DNA of 11,638 nt. It comes from Planctomycetaceae bacterium. GTDB taxonomy: Bacteria; Planctomycetota; Planctomycetia; Pirellulales; Thermoguttaceae. The notes beneath the pieces were generated by a model. That model had not been told where the DNA came from. It was given only the letters and a program-made list of their open reading frames with translations, and searched no databases. The translations under genes were made by a program, and so were the position numbers. The DNA lies in the NCBI GenBank assembly GCA_031257725.1, contig JAIROD010000386.1, positions 1 through 11,638 on the forward strand, in the 5' to 3' direction. Of this stretch, positions 1 through 6,885 are shown piece after piece; the stretch's first letter is position 1; every line of letters begins with the position of its first letter.

Positions 1-2
1 AA

Positions 3-104
3 TTTTCACTGGAGTCGATCTTAAAATATGTTGAGGAGTCGTACCGATTAGGCGTCTCACTCCTGGCTCTGATAAAATCGCCCGAAAACAATAATTCCAG
101 TTAA
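3..104 (+). CDS. possible C-terminal end of an upstream gene (partial)
   Basis: An open frame enters from the left edge and ends at TAA 102-104, giving 33 residues. The predicted tail is helix-like, with a leucine/isoleucine pattern and mixed charges, and ends in a polar Asn/Ser-rich stretch, which is a plausible protein C-terminus. It has no recognisable domain. It lies 130 bases upstream of the first JAB gene on the same strand, so it could be the preceding gene of the same cluster. The frame is short and could be open by chance. Confidence 0.4.
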   Translation, partial: FSLESILKYVEESYRLGVSLLALIKSPENNNSS

Positions 105-234
105 AAAAATACTCAAAAAAAAAAATAATGTAACTCCGAAACACAATCCGGAAAAAAGAACCTTACTCGAAAAAAACAATCGAGAATATCTAAATCTCCA
201 GAAAAAAAATAGAATGGGAAAATAGACAGTTACG
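105..234 (+). other. A-rich gap upstream of the conjugation cluster
   Basis: This short intergenic stretch is strongly A-rich and includes a run of 11 A at 115-125. I see no convincing -35/-10 pair, operator or terminator hairpin. The JAB-A reading frame is open here too (76-222), but it is closed by TAG at 223-225 and encodes a lysine/asparagine-rich string unlike the N-terminus of the second JAB protein. A promoter for the cluster may lie here, but the sequence does not show it clearly. Confidence 0.35.
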
Positions 235-1197
235 ATGAAAGAACTCGGACGACGGAGTAGGCACAACGAAGTCGGCGGGATGTTTGTCGGCAGTGTTTGT
301 TGGGATGGTGAACCATTTGTGTTGATTGAGGATTCCATCGAAGGAAAATACACCAACAATAGAAACACCAGCGTAACATTTACTTCCAAAACATGGAATT
401 ATGTTCACGAACAAATCGAACAAAAATATTCCGGTTTGGTAATAGTTGGTTGGAATCATACGCACCCTGGTTTTGGTATTTTTCTTTCGGGATACGATTT
501 GTTCATTTGTAGAGAAACTTTCTACCAGCCGTTTCATGTTGCCTATGTGTTTGATCCACACATTGAAAACAAACCGGCAAGTGAAGGATTTTTCGTTTGG
601 CGTGATTCCAAAATTGTTTCTCAAACGCCGCTTGTTATCGAAAATGTTTCAAAGAGAAAATATTCTGTAAAACCGGATGTTTGGAAAACAAATTGGTCGT
701 CCGGTGATTTGACCAAAGTAGATATGGAGAAAAATAACGATATGCCGGAACAAAAAATCAGTATCACGTTTGATGACGACAAGTCTGCTCAGCCATTGCC
801 GCCCCAACAACCGCCGAAAGAGGAATCAGGTATTGAGTTGCCTCTTATTGGGCGGATTGATATTTACGCTCTCGTTTTTTTCAATTGCATCCTATCGGTG
901 TACTTGGTGATAATGATACTGTTGTTACATTTTCTAAAACCTTGGGAGAATACAATGCTGACCATCATTGAGCATCAGAAGAAAACTATTGGTAATATGC
1001 AAAAAGAGATAGAAAAAATCAACAACAAACTCGATAATCTTACAATATCAAAAGTTACACAAGAAAATCCCAAGATACAAACAGATACTTTTTCGAACCA
1101 AGTTACAAAGCAACCCGAAAAATCAATAGAATCGAACTCCATTCCCAACAATAATCCGAAAAATTCCGTTTCCAATGACACAAATCATAATCAATGA
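235..1197 (+). CDS. JAB-A: membrane-anchored JAB/JAMM (MPN+) isopeptidase-like protein
   Basis: 320 residues. It is probably a zinc metallopeptidase that removes or processes a ubiquitin-like modifier. Residues 1-135 are a JAB domain with an intact JAMM motif: Glu12 (EVGG), His75-x-His77, Ser85 and Asp88, matching H-x-H-x7-S-x2-D. A linker carries one copy of the cluster motif (KISITFDDD, 174-182), then a proline-rich stretch, one membrane segment at about 208-234, a probable coiled coil at about 240-275 and an Asn/Ser-rich tail. It closely resembles JAB-B at 3455 but lacks the roughly 47 residues before the aligned Met1, which hold the first strand and helix of the fold. ATG 235 is the only reasonable start, because TAG 223-225 closes the frame upstream. 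Its end overlaps RING-A by 23 bases, suggesting translational coupling. The family is firm; the substrate is inferred from the neighbours. Confidence 0.9.
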   Translation: MKELGRRSRHNEVGGMFVGSVCWDGEPFVLIEDSIEGKYTNNRNTSVTFTSKTWNYVHEQIEQKYSGLVIVGWNHTHPGFGIFLSGYDLFICRETFYQPFHVAYVFDPHIENKPASEGFFVWRDSKIVSQTPLVIENVSKRKYSVKPDVWKTNWSSGDLTKVDMEKNNDMPEQKISITFDDDKSAQPLPPQQPPKEESGIELPLIGRIDIYALVFFNCILSVYLVIMILLLHFLKPWENTMLTIIEHQKKTIGNMQKEIEKINNKLDNLTISKVTQENPKIQTDTFSNQVTKQPEKSIESNSIPNNNPKNSVSNDTNHNQ

Positions 1198-1495
1198 ATC
1201 CGACTTAAAAGAATTACCGAAGTGTGTCTTTTGCGGAACGGAAATAGAAATTTGTACAGAATCAATAATGTGTCCGAAATGTAATGTTCCTTATCATTTC
1301 GATTGTTGGCAGGAAAATAATGGTTGTGCTGTCTATGGTTGTATAGGTCGTAATGACGGTTCAACATCATCTGCAACAGTAATTGACGACGGAAAAATAG
1401 AATCGGATGATTTTGGCTGTGGTTGTGGTTTTGTTGTAGTAGTATATGTATTAATACGCTTCCTATTAGATTTCTTTGGGTTGTTTCCATGGTAA
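1175..1495 (+). CDS. RING-A: small RING-finger membrane protein, candidate E3 ligase
   Basis: 106 residues. The N-terminus carries one copy of the cluster motif (QIIINESDL, 3-11). A complete binuclear treble-clef (RING/PHD-like) finger follows: Cys17-x2-Cys20, Cys33-x2-Cys36, His41-x2-Cys44 and Cys51-x4-Cys56. The HFDCW and YGC signatures recall the bacterial RING families described in prokaryotic ubiquitin-type gene neighbourhoods. An acidic stretch (VIDDGKIESDD) leads to a glycine/cysteine patch and one hydrophobic C-terminal segment at about 84-104, so the finger should face the cytoplasm. The ligand spacing is identical to RING-B and RING-C downstream. It starts inside the end of JAB-A and lies 45 bases before E2-A, its likely partner. 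RING fingers usually bind E2 enzymes and promote transfer of the modifier; that activity is inferred here. Confidence 0.88.
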   Translation: MTQIIINESDLKELPKCVFCGTEIEICTESIMCPKCNVPYHFDCWQENNGCAVYGCIGRNDGSTSSATVIDDGKIESDDFGCGCGFVVVVYVLIRFLLDFFGLFPW

Positions 1496-1540
1496 TTCGT
1501 GGTTACTCAAAATTGTAATAAAAATTTTCAAAATTAATAC

Positions 1541-2173
1541 ATGGACAAAATTACGATCAGTTGGGATGAATTGCCTGAGATTATCGAGGAGCAACCGGAA
1601 ATATTGGATAAGATTGTTATTTCGTTTGAAGACCTTGCCGAACCGGTTACATTTGTTCCTGTAACGTTATCAGAGATTTATCCGTATCCGCAACCGCCGA
1701 CAGGAAAATTACCGCCGCGGTTGAAGCGGCTTTATTCCGATGCGAAAAGTGTTGCCGAAGTTTTATCGAAATCACCGTATATTCATGTTCTTGAAATGCG
1801 GGGAACACCGCCGGATTATTACCAAATCGAATACAATATACGCGGAATTGAATCGGTGAGAGGCAGAAACATCAATTATCGCAACAATCACAAAATCGAA
1901 TTGCAGTTAACAAGCGAATATCCGCAACAACAACCAAAATGTACCATGTTAACTCCAATATTTCATCCGAATATTTCGCCGAACAGAATCTGTATCGGTG
2001 ATCATTGGACGGCAGGCGAAAAACTTGTGGATTTGATCTTACGTATCGGTGAAATCATTGTGTACCAATCATACAACATCAAAAGTCCGCTTGACGGTGA
2101 AGCGGCACGCTGGGTTGATGAAAACGAAGACTTGTTACCAACCGATAAAACAGATTTAATCCCGCCTGAATAA
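1541..2173 (+). CDS. E2-A: ubiquitin-conjugating enzyme (E2) homologue
   Basis: 210 residues, soluble. It should accept the activated modifier from the E1 on a cysteine thioester and pass it to targets with a RING partner. Two copies of the cluster motif sit at the N-terminus (DKITISWDEL at 2-11 and DKIVISFEDL at 23-32), joined to a proline-rich linker. The UBC fold covers about 55-195. It has the HPN tripeptide at 142-144, the catalytic Cys151 in ICIG, Trp156 after it, and the helix signature NIKSPLDGEAA at 179-189, which matches the eukaryotic pattern of n-x-x-dP-l near the end of the core. Apart from the N-terminal tags, the length is usual for an E2 core. It is very similar to the core of E2-B at 10279. 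The start ATG is preceded by AT-rich sequence with no clear ribosome-binding site. Confidence 0.93.
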   Translation: MDKITISWDELPEIIEEQPEILDKIVISFEDLAEPVTFVPVTLSEIYPYPQPPTGKLPPRLKRLYSDAKSVAEVLSKSPYIHVLEMRGTPPDYYQIEYNIRGIESVRGRNINYRNNHKIELQLTSEYPQQQPKCTMLTPIFHPNISPNRICIGDHWTAGEKLVDLILRIGEIIVYQSYNIKSPLDGEAARWVDENEDLLPTDKTDLIPPE

Positions 2174-2238
2174 CTTTGCAACATTTATTTTACATATTCC
2201 AATAGGTTTGTAGTTAAATTTTTAATCAATTTTTTATT

Positions 2239-3450
2239 ATGTCCGAAAACATTAAAATCAATCTCGAAGAAACGGAACGTGAAAATGAACGTTTTCATCG
2301 GTTCAGCTTAATTTCATGGTGGGATCAGGAGCGTCTCAAGAACGCAAAAGTTCTTGTTATTGGAGCCGGTGCACTCGGTAACGAAATTTTGAAAAATCTT
2401 GCCCTGCTTGGTATTGGCAATGTGCTTATTGCAGATTTGGACAAAATTGAAAACTCCAATTTATCCCGCTCGATTCTATACAGAGCAGAAGACAACGGTC
2501 AATCCAAAGCCGCCACAGCCGCCGCCAGAGTAAAAGAAATTTATCCCGATATGAATATCCATTTTTTTGACGGCAATGTTATTTATGATTTGGGGGCGGG
2601 TGTTTATCATTGGGCGGATGTTGTACTCGGCGGTTTGGATAACCGCGAAGCCCGTTTGTCTATTAACCGTAACTGTTGGCGGGTCAATAAACCTTGGATT
2701 GACGGTGCGATTGAATCTATTGACGGTGTTGCCCGTGTTTTTGATCCTAATAAACATCTGGACGGTCCGTGTTACGAATGTACGATGTCCGAAAACGATT
2801 GGAAATTGCTCAACAAACGTCGATCTTGTAACTTGTTGACCCGTGATGAAATGCAGGGTGGCAAAACGCCGACGACACCAACGATTAGTTCCGTCATTGC
2901 CGGAATACAATGTCAAGAAACGGTAAAACTGATTCACGGTTTGGAAACTATCGCCGGTAAAGGCTTCAATTTCAACGGATTATCTTGTAATTCTTATTTA
3001 ATTGAATATACACAAAACGAAGACTGTATGTCGCATGACCCGCCGCAAGATATTATTTCGTTGCAAAAACGCACGGATGAAATGACTGTTGCGGGATTAC
3101 AAACGTTAGCGAAAGAAGCTCTCGGTGAAGGAACGGAATTGGAATTAGGACGGGATATACTTGAAAAACTCGTTTGTCTATCGTGCGGTCATGAAGAAAA
3201 TGTGTTCACCTCTTTAGGCAATGTCCGTCTTTCTCAGGGTATTTGTCCGCAATGCGGCAAAGACCGTGAAGTAAAAACTTTTTACACGATTCGCGGCGAT
3301 GTACCGTTTGCCGATAAAACATTAGCGGAAATCGGTGTTCCGAAATTTGATATTGTTTGGGCAAGAAATGGAGTAACACTTATCGGTTTTGAATTTAACG
3401 GCGATGCGGCAGAAGTATTAGGAAGTCTTTACCGGCCAACAAAGGAATGA
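2239..3450 (+). CDS. E1-like ubiquitin/ThiF-type activating enzyme with C-terminal zinc ribbon
   Basis: 403 residues. It should adenylate the C-terminus of the modifier and hold it on a cysteine thioester for the E2s. The N-terminus carries a weak cluster motif (ENIKINLEET, 3-12). The Rossmann adenylation domain spans about 20-235: nucleotide loop GAGALG 42-47, Asp66/Asp68, Arg77, Lys90 and Asp134 in GLDNREAR. Cys178/Cys181 (CYEC) with Cys263/His266 may form the structural zinc site, replacing the usual second CxxC. Cys197 in RRSCNLLT is at the place of the catalytic cysteine of E1/ThiF proteins. Residues 282-340 add a region with Cys313/316 and Cys336/339 (zinc ribbon), and about 345-400 form a small beta-rich tail of unknown role. 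There is only one adenylation domain, so it may act as a homodimer like MoeB. It is the only E1 here, so it probably feeds both E2s. Confidence 0.92.
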   Translation: MSENIKINLEETERENERFHRFSLISWWDQERLKNAKVLVIGAGALGNEILKNLALLGIGNVLIADLDKIENSNLSRSILYRAEDNGQSKAATAAARVKEIYPDMNIHFFDGNVIYDLGAGVYHWADVVLGGLDNREARLSINRNCWRVNKPWIDGAIESIDGVARVFDPNKHLDGPCYECTMSENDWKLLNKRRSCNLLTRDEMQGGKTPTTPTISSVIAGIQCQETVKLIHGLETIAGKGFNFNGLSCNSYLIEYTQNEDCMSHDPPQDIISLQKRTDEMTVAGLQTLAKEALGEGTELELGRDILEKLVCLSCGHEENVFTSLGNVRLSQGICPQCGKDREVKTFYTIRGDVPFADKTLAEIGVPKFDIVWARNGVTLIGFEFNGDAAEVLGSLYRPTKE

Positions 3451-3454
3451 TTTT

Positions 3455-4492
3455 ATGTCAACCGTTTCATCACATGATATTAGGAATATTCATAAAGAAG
3501 ATTGTATTCAGCGTGAATTTCCATTACACGAATTGGGATTATCACAACGTCCGCTAGGATTCCAAATTGTTGTTCGCCGTTCAACATTGAATGTTATAAA
3601 AACTCACGGACAAACCAGTTTACACGCCGAAGTCGGCGGAATGTTGGTCGGTTCATTGTTGTGGGATAATCAACCTTTTTTGTTCGTTGAAGCGTCCATT
3701 GCCGGCAAACACACGGACGAACAAGTTGCAAGCGTAACGTTTACTGCAAAAACTTGGGAACATGTTTGGTCAATTCAAGAACGGGATTATCCCAATAAAA
3801 AAATTGTTGGTTGGTATCATACCCACCCGGGATTTGGAGTTTTTCTTTCGCCAATGGATATGTTTATTTGCGAATACACTTTCAATGCCCCGTATCATGT
3901 CGCATACGTGTATGATCCGCAATCCGATGACGACGGTTGGTTCGTTTGGAAAAATTCAACACTAATCAAATTAACACCGCTTATTATCGAAGACGAACCC
4001 CAATTACAACCCGTTCAAAATACATCAAACCTCAAAAATTTCGTTATGCAAGCGGCTGCCGATAAAATTGTTATCTCGTCTGAAGACACACAAGATAAAT
4101 GGACGGTAATTTTAGTAATCATTTCAACAATTTTACTCTTCGCTTGTACCGGTGGAATCGGCTATCTCGTTTGGGAAAATATAAAGGTGAAAAACGAGAA
4201 TTCACAACTAGAAAGCGAAATCGAAACATTGAAAAAGAATGAGCAAAAATTTTCAGAATCTATCCGAATGTTACATGACTGGGCTTATGAAAACAGTGCA
4301 ATTCAACATCGCCGTTTGGAAGATTTGCGAAGACATCAAGACATGATATGTCAAAATATGTCTTTTCAGTCTCCTATTTCGCCGATAGAACCTTTACAGC
4401 CTCCTAAACCGTTGTCATTGATTCTTGATTTGCCGAGTAATTCATCAGAAATGTCTCGTTCCAAACAGACAAAGGTTAATCCCAAAGACTAA
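3455..4492 (+). CDS. JAB-B: full-length membrane-anchored JAB/JAMM isopeptidase-like protein
   Basis: 345 residues. A complete JAB domain occupies about 20-180 and has all JAMM residues: Glu59 in AEVGG, His122-x-His124, Ser132 and Asp135. It should cleave or mature the modifier. The cluster motif DKIVISSEDT follows at 203-212, immediately before a single membrane segment at about 216-240. A heptad-like coiled coil comes next at about 242-295, then a proline/serine tail. The order JAB, motif, membrane, coiled coil is the same as in JAB-A, so the two are paralogues. The membrane segment ends in GGIGYLVW, much like GGVGYLLW in the next protein, which suggests recent sharing of that piece. The start lies 4 bases after the E1 stop, and AAAGGA at 3441-3446 is one of the few plausible ribosome-binding sites in the cluster. 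Confidence 0.93.
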   Translation: MSTVSSHDIRNIHKEDCIQREFPLHELGLSQRPLGFQIVVRRSTLNVIKTHGQTSLHAEVGGMLVGSLLWDNQPFLFVEASIAGKHTDEQVASVTFTAKTWEHVWSIQERDYPNKKIVGWYHTHPGFGVFLSPMDMFICEYTFNAPYHVAYVYDPQSDDDGWFVWKNSTLIKLTPLIIEDEPQLQPVQNTSNLKNFVMQAAADKIVISSEDTQDKWTVILVIISTILLFACTGGIGYLVWENIKVKNENSQLESEIETLKKNEQKFSESIRMLHDWAYENSAIQHRRLEDLRRHQDMICQNMSFQSPISPIEPLQPPKPLSLILDLPSNSSEMSRSKQTKVNPKD

Positions 4493-4535
4493 TCACATAA
4501 ATAATATTCAACAACTCCTTAAAAACTATAACAAT

Positions 4536-5090
4536 ATGTCCACTGATAAAATTACAATAAATACGGACGAAATAGAAGCCGTAACATCGCAATCGCCGCA
4601 ACACATCGTAACACGAACAACGGACTGGTCGACACCGCCGCAACCTGTTACACAATCCATTACGCCGGATCATCAAACGCAATCTACACAAAATACATGT
4701 GTACAACCCAAACAAGGTATTGGATGCTTGCTTACATTGATTATAGTGTTGAATTTTTTATTGACACTTGGTTTATGCGGCGGAGTAGGATATTTGCTCT
4801 GGAAACAACTGAAAAACGAAACAAAAAAAGATGGCAATTCAAAACCTCCTGCGGCAAATTTTGGTAACGTTAAAGACCAGCCGCCCATTATCAAATTTGA
4901 TCCTGAACCGAATACGGAAGATGTTCCAAAGGAAGAACCCCAAAAAGAAGAATTTCCAAAGGAAGAATCAGAAAAACCGGTTGAAAAAAATACAACAGTA
5001 CCTGAGAAAAAACAAGATGAACCTGTAACATCCAAAACGGAAGATGACACAAAAACAGTTGAACCTTTAAACCTAAAGACAAAGAATTGA
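4536..5090 (+). CDS. single-pass membrane protein with cluster motif and Pro/Glu/Lys-rich tail
   Basis: 184 residues, no enzymatic domain recognised. The N-terminus is MSTDKITINTDEI, a clear cluster motif at 4-13. A Thr/Gln/Pro-rich linker of about 45 residues leads to one membrane segment at about 62-89, ending in GGVGYLLW. The rest is a charged, low-complexity Pro/Glu/Lys tail with imperfect PKEE repeats at about 131-150. I chose ATG 4536 because it puts the motif at the N-terminus and follows the JAB-B stop by 43 bases. The frame opens at 4425, but that start would overlap JAB-B and add unrelated residues. Its tail should lie outside the membrane if the tag is cytoplasmic. It may be a tether or an adaptor, but that is only inference from the layout. 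Confidence 0.78.
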   Translation: MSTDKITINTDEIEAVTSQSPQHIVTRTTDWSTPPQPVTQSITPDHQTQSTQNTCVQPKQGIGCLLTLIIVLNFLLTLGLCGGVGYLLWKQLKNETKKDGNSKPPAANFGNVKDQPPIIKFDPEPNTEDVPKEEPQKEEFPKEESEKPVEKNTTVPEKKQDEPVTSKTEDDTKTVEPLNLKTKN

Positions 5091-5094
5091 TAAA

Positions 5095-5883
5095 ATGACA
5101 CTCAAAATTACCGATGCGGATTTACTGTCAAATCATAAACCTGATCTAAAAATTGGGTTGAAGGACTTACCGCCGCTTGATCCTGTTAATCCGCGAAAAT
5201 CAACATTCCCCGCTAAAAATGAAACGTTACTTCTCGGCGGTATTGCGGGCGGTGTTTTGTTTTTGCTTATTGTTGCGGGAGTATTCTTTGCACTATCCAA
5301 TGACGCTAAAAGAAATGTAATACTAAATCCCAATCCCAGTCCTAATCCAACGATAAATAATACAGAATCTGTTGCAATTAATAAAGTTAGTCATGCGGTT
5401 CATCAAATTTTTACCCAAATCGGTGAATTGAACAACAATGAAAAATGGCAACAATTGATACAAGAACTTCGCCGTGTGAATCTATCATCCTGTCCTCAAG
5501 ATTTCAGAGCAGCATTTATGGAGTTGATACATGGTTTTGAAAATAGACTGGCCAATATCAAAGAATGGGAACAATTTGATGAAAAAATAACGCGAACAAA
5601 ATCGCAAATCAACAAAGAAATTAAAGCACACAATGAGAACGCCTGCTCGTTTGATGCTTTTGCTGAAGCGGTTCTTAGAGGATTTTTAGGCGACCCTCTT
5701 GGAAAATACAATGACATAACTCAAGAAGAAAACGAAATAAAAGCAAAAATCAATCAGCTTGATAGGTCTTTCCAATCTGAAGCTGACGAACTGGCGAAAA
5801 AGGGAAAAAAAATTACGGAAAATATTAACGAAACATTACAAAAACTTGAACGAATTGCTGTTCAATACAATGCTAAATTTTAA
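5095..5883 (+). CDS. single-pass membrane protein with twin N-terminal motifs and helical ectodomain
   Basis: 262 residues. The N-terminal 25 residues hold two diverged cluster motifs, LKITDADL (3-10) and LKIGLKDL (18-25). A membrane segment follows at about 44-67 (rich in Gly, Leu, Val). A short Asn/Pro spacer leads to a long, mostly helical region at about 92-262 with coiled-coil character towards the end. No catalytic motif is visible. The first 25 residues match those of the next protein, the serine protease (M-T-x-x-[IL]-T-D-[AS]-D-[LI], then P-D-[LI]-K-I-x-[LV]-[KR]-D-L), so the two share a cytoplasmic head and differ in their outer domain. It begins 4 bases after the previous stop and ends 14 bases before the protease, so the three are probably translated together. 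Function unknown. Confidence 0.8.
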   Translation: MTLKITDADLLSNHKPDLKIGLKDLPPLDPVNPRKSTFPAKNETLLLGGIAGGVLFLLIVAGVFFALSNDAKRNVILNPNPSPNPTINNTESVAINKVSHAVHQIFTQIGELNNNEKWQQLIQELRRVNLSSCPQDFRAAFMELIHGFENRLANIKEWEQFDEKITRTKSQINKEIKAHNENACSFDAFAEAVLRGFLGDPLGKYNDITQEENEIKAKINQLDRSFQSEADELAKKGKKITENINETLQKLERIAVQYNAKF

Positions 5884-5897
5884 TTATTTTTTAAATT

Positions 5898-6854
5898 ATG
5901 ACGTTCCAACTTACCGACTCAGATATACAAACAAAACCGGAACCTGATATTAAAATCGAGGTACGCGATTTATTTACGGTTCCGCCGCAAACGATTAGAC
6001 CGGAATACACAACTCCTCCGTTGCCCAATCGTCGTTTGGGGCATGAGAAAAAAATCCTTATCGGAATTATTGTTTTATTTATTTCCTTTCTTTTGGCAGC
6101 GGGAACATTGCTTACTGTTTTAAATCGCGGTAAAAGTTATCATGTTCCGTTGTTGTTACCGGAATCCACCGCCAATTCTACGCCGCCCGTCTTGACTGTT
6201 CCGCAAAATGAAAAAAGTATCGCCGAAATAACAGCATTGGCGAAAAAAACAACCGTCAAAATACAAACCGAAACAAAAACATTATGGGGATTGACGGCTA
6301 CCCAATATCATGGAACAGGAATTGCTGTTGCAAGAAAGCAAAATTACGTATTGATACTGACGAATCAACATGTCATCGAAAATGGAACCAAGTACGAAAT
6401 CTATACAAGCGATTATAAAAGATATATTGGAAAAGTTGTTGCTTTACCGAAAACGAATATTGATCTTGCGTTGATGGTTATTGAAGACAAAACCGGAGAA
6501 ATAGTTCCTTCTTTACCGATTGGCGATTACTCCTCAGTGGTACAAGGAAGTGAAGTTGTTGCGTTTGGGCATCCGGAAGGATTGGAGTTTTCCGTAACAC
6601 GCGGTATCGTCTCGGCATTACGGGAAGGATTGTTTATCCAAACCGATGCGGCAATCAATCACGGTAACAGCGGCGGTCCCTTGATAAGTCGCACAGGACA
6701 AGTGATCGGTATTAACACATTTATGATCCGAAATTCGCATACCGAAGGACTCGGTTTTGCAATACGCGCCGATTATGTTTTGCAAAAAGAAAAATGGAAT
6801 TGCTTTGAAGATTTTACACCGCTTTGGAATGAATTATTAAAACAGAAAAACTAA
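5898..6854 (+). CDS. membrane-anchored trypsin-like (HtrA/DegS-type) serine protease
   Basis: 318 residues. The cytoplasmic head has two diverged cluster motifs (FQLTDSDI at 3-10 and IKIEVRDL at 18-25). A membrane segment at about 53-75 should place the rest outside the cytoplasm. The chymotrypsin-fold domain runs from about 105 to 295 with an intact triad: His158 in TNQHVI, Asp189 in NIDLALM and Ser258 in GNSGGP. No PDZ domain follows, so it is shorter than DegP and DegS. A membrane anchor with an outer protease suggests surveillance or cleavage of envelope proteins, as for DegS, but here regulation would have to come from another partner. The shared head with the preceding gene and its place inside a ubiquitin-type cluster argue that it belongs to the same system. 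Family assignment is firm; the link to conjugation is inferred. Confidence 0.9.
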   Translation: MTFQLTDSDIQTKPEPDIKIEVRDLFTVPPQTIRPEYTTPPLPNRRLGHEKKILIGIIVLFISFLLAAGTLLTVLNRGKSYHVPLLLPESTANSTPPVLTVPQNEKSIAEITALAKKTTVKIQTETKTLWGLTATQYHGTGIAVARKQNYVLILTNQHVIENGTKYEIYTSDYKRYIGKVVALPKTNIDLALMVIEDKTGEIVPSLPIGDYSSVVQGSEVVAFGHPEGLEFSVTRGIVSALREGLFIQTDAAINHGNSGGPLISRTGQVIGINTFMIRNSHTEGLGFAIRADYVLQKEKWNCFEDFTPLWNELLKQKN

Positions 6855-6885
6855 CCTCTAATTCTAATCAGAAAGAAAAATTACG

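Noticed and set aside
35..64. Inverted repeat AGGAGT / ACTCCT near the left edge
   Set aside because: A six-base stem with an 18-base loop is weak, and it lies inside the likely coding tail of the upstream gene.
76..225. Forward open frame directly upstream of JAB-A, in the same frame and ending in TAG
   Set aside because: It was considered as the missing JAB-A N-terminus with a stop codon in it. Its Lys/Asn-rich string does not resemble the JAB-B N-terminus, and the neighbouring frame ending at 104 is more protein-like.
57..389. Reverse-strand open frame of 110 codons with very hydrophobic residues
   Set aside because: It is opposite the A-rich leader and the start of JAB-A; the Phe/Leu runs simply mirror the poly-A and Lys codons. 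The forward JAB frame has clear catalytic motifs.
4425..4535. Upstream extension of the first single-pass protein frame
   Set aside because: It overlaps the end of JAB-B. ATG 4536 puts the cluster motif at the N-terminus, as in the FHA protein and E2-A.
5898..6854. DegP/DegQ-type periplasmic chaperone-protease
   Set aside because: There is a membrane anchor, no cleavable signal peptide and no PDZ domain, so only the general trypsin-like family is supported.
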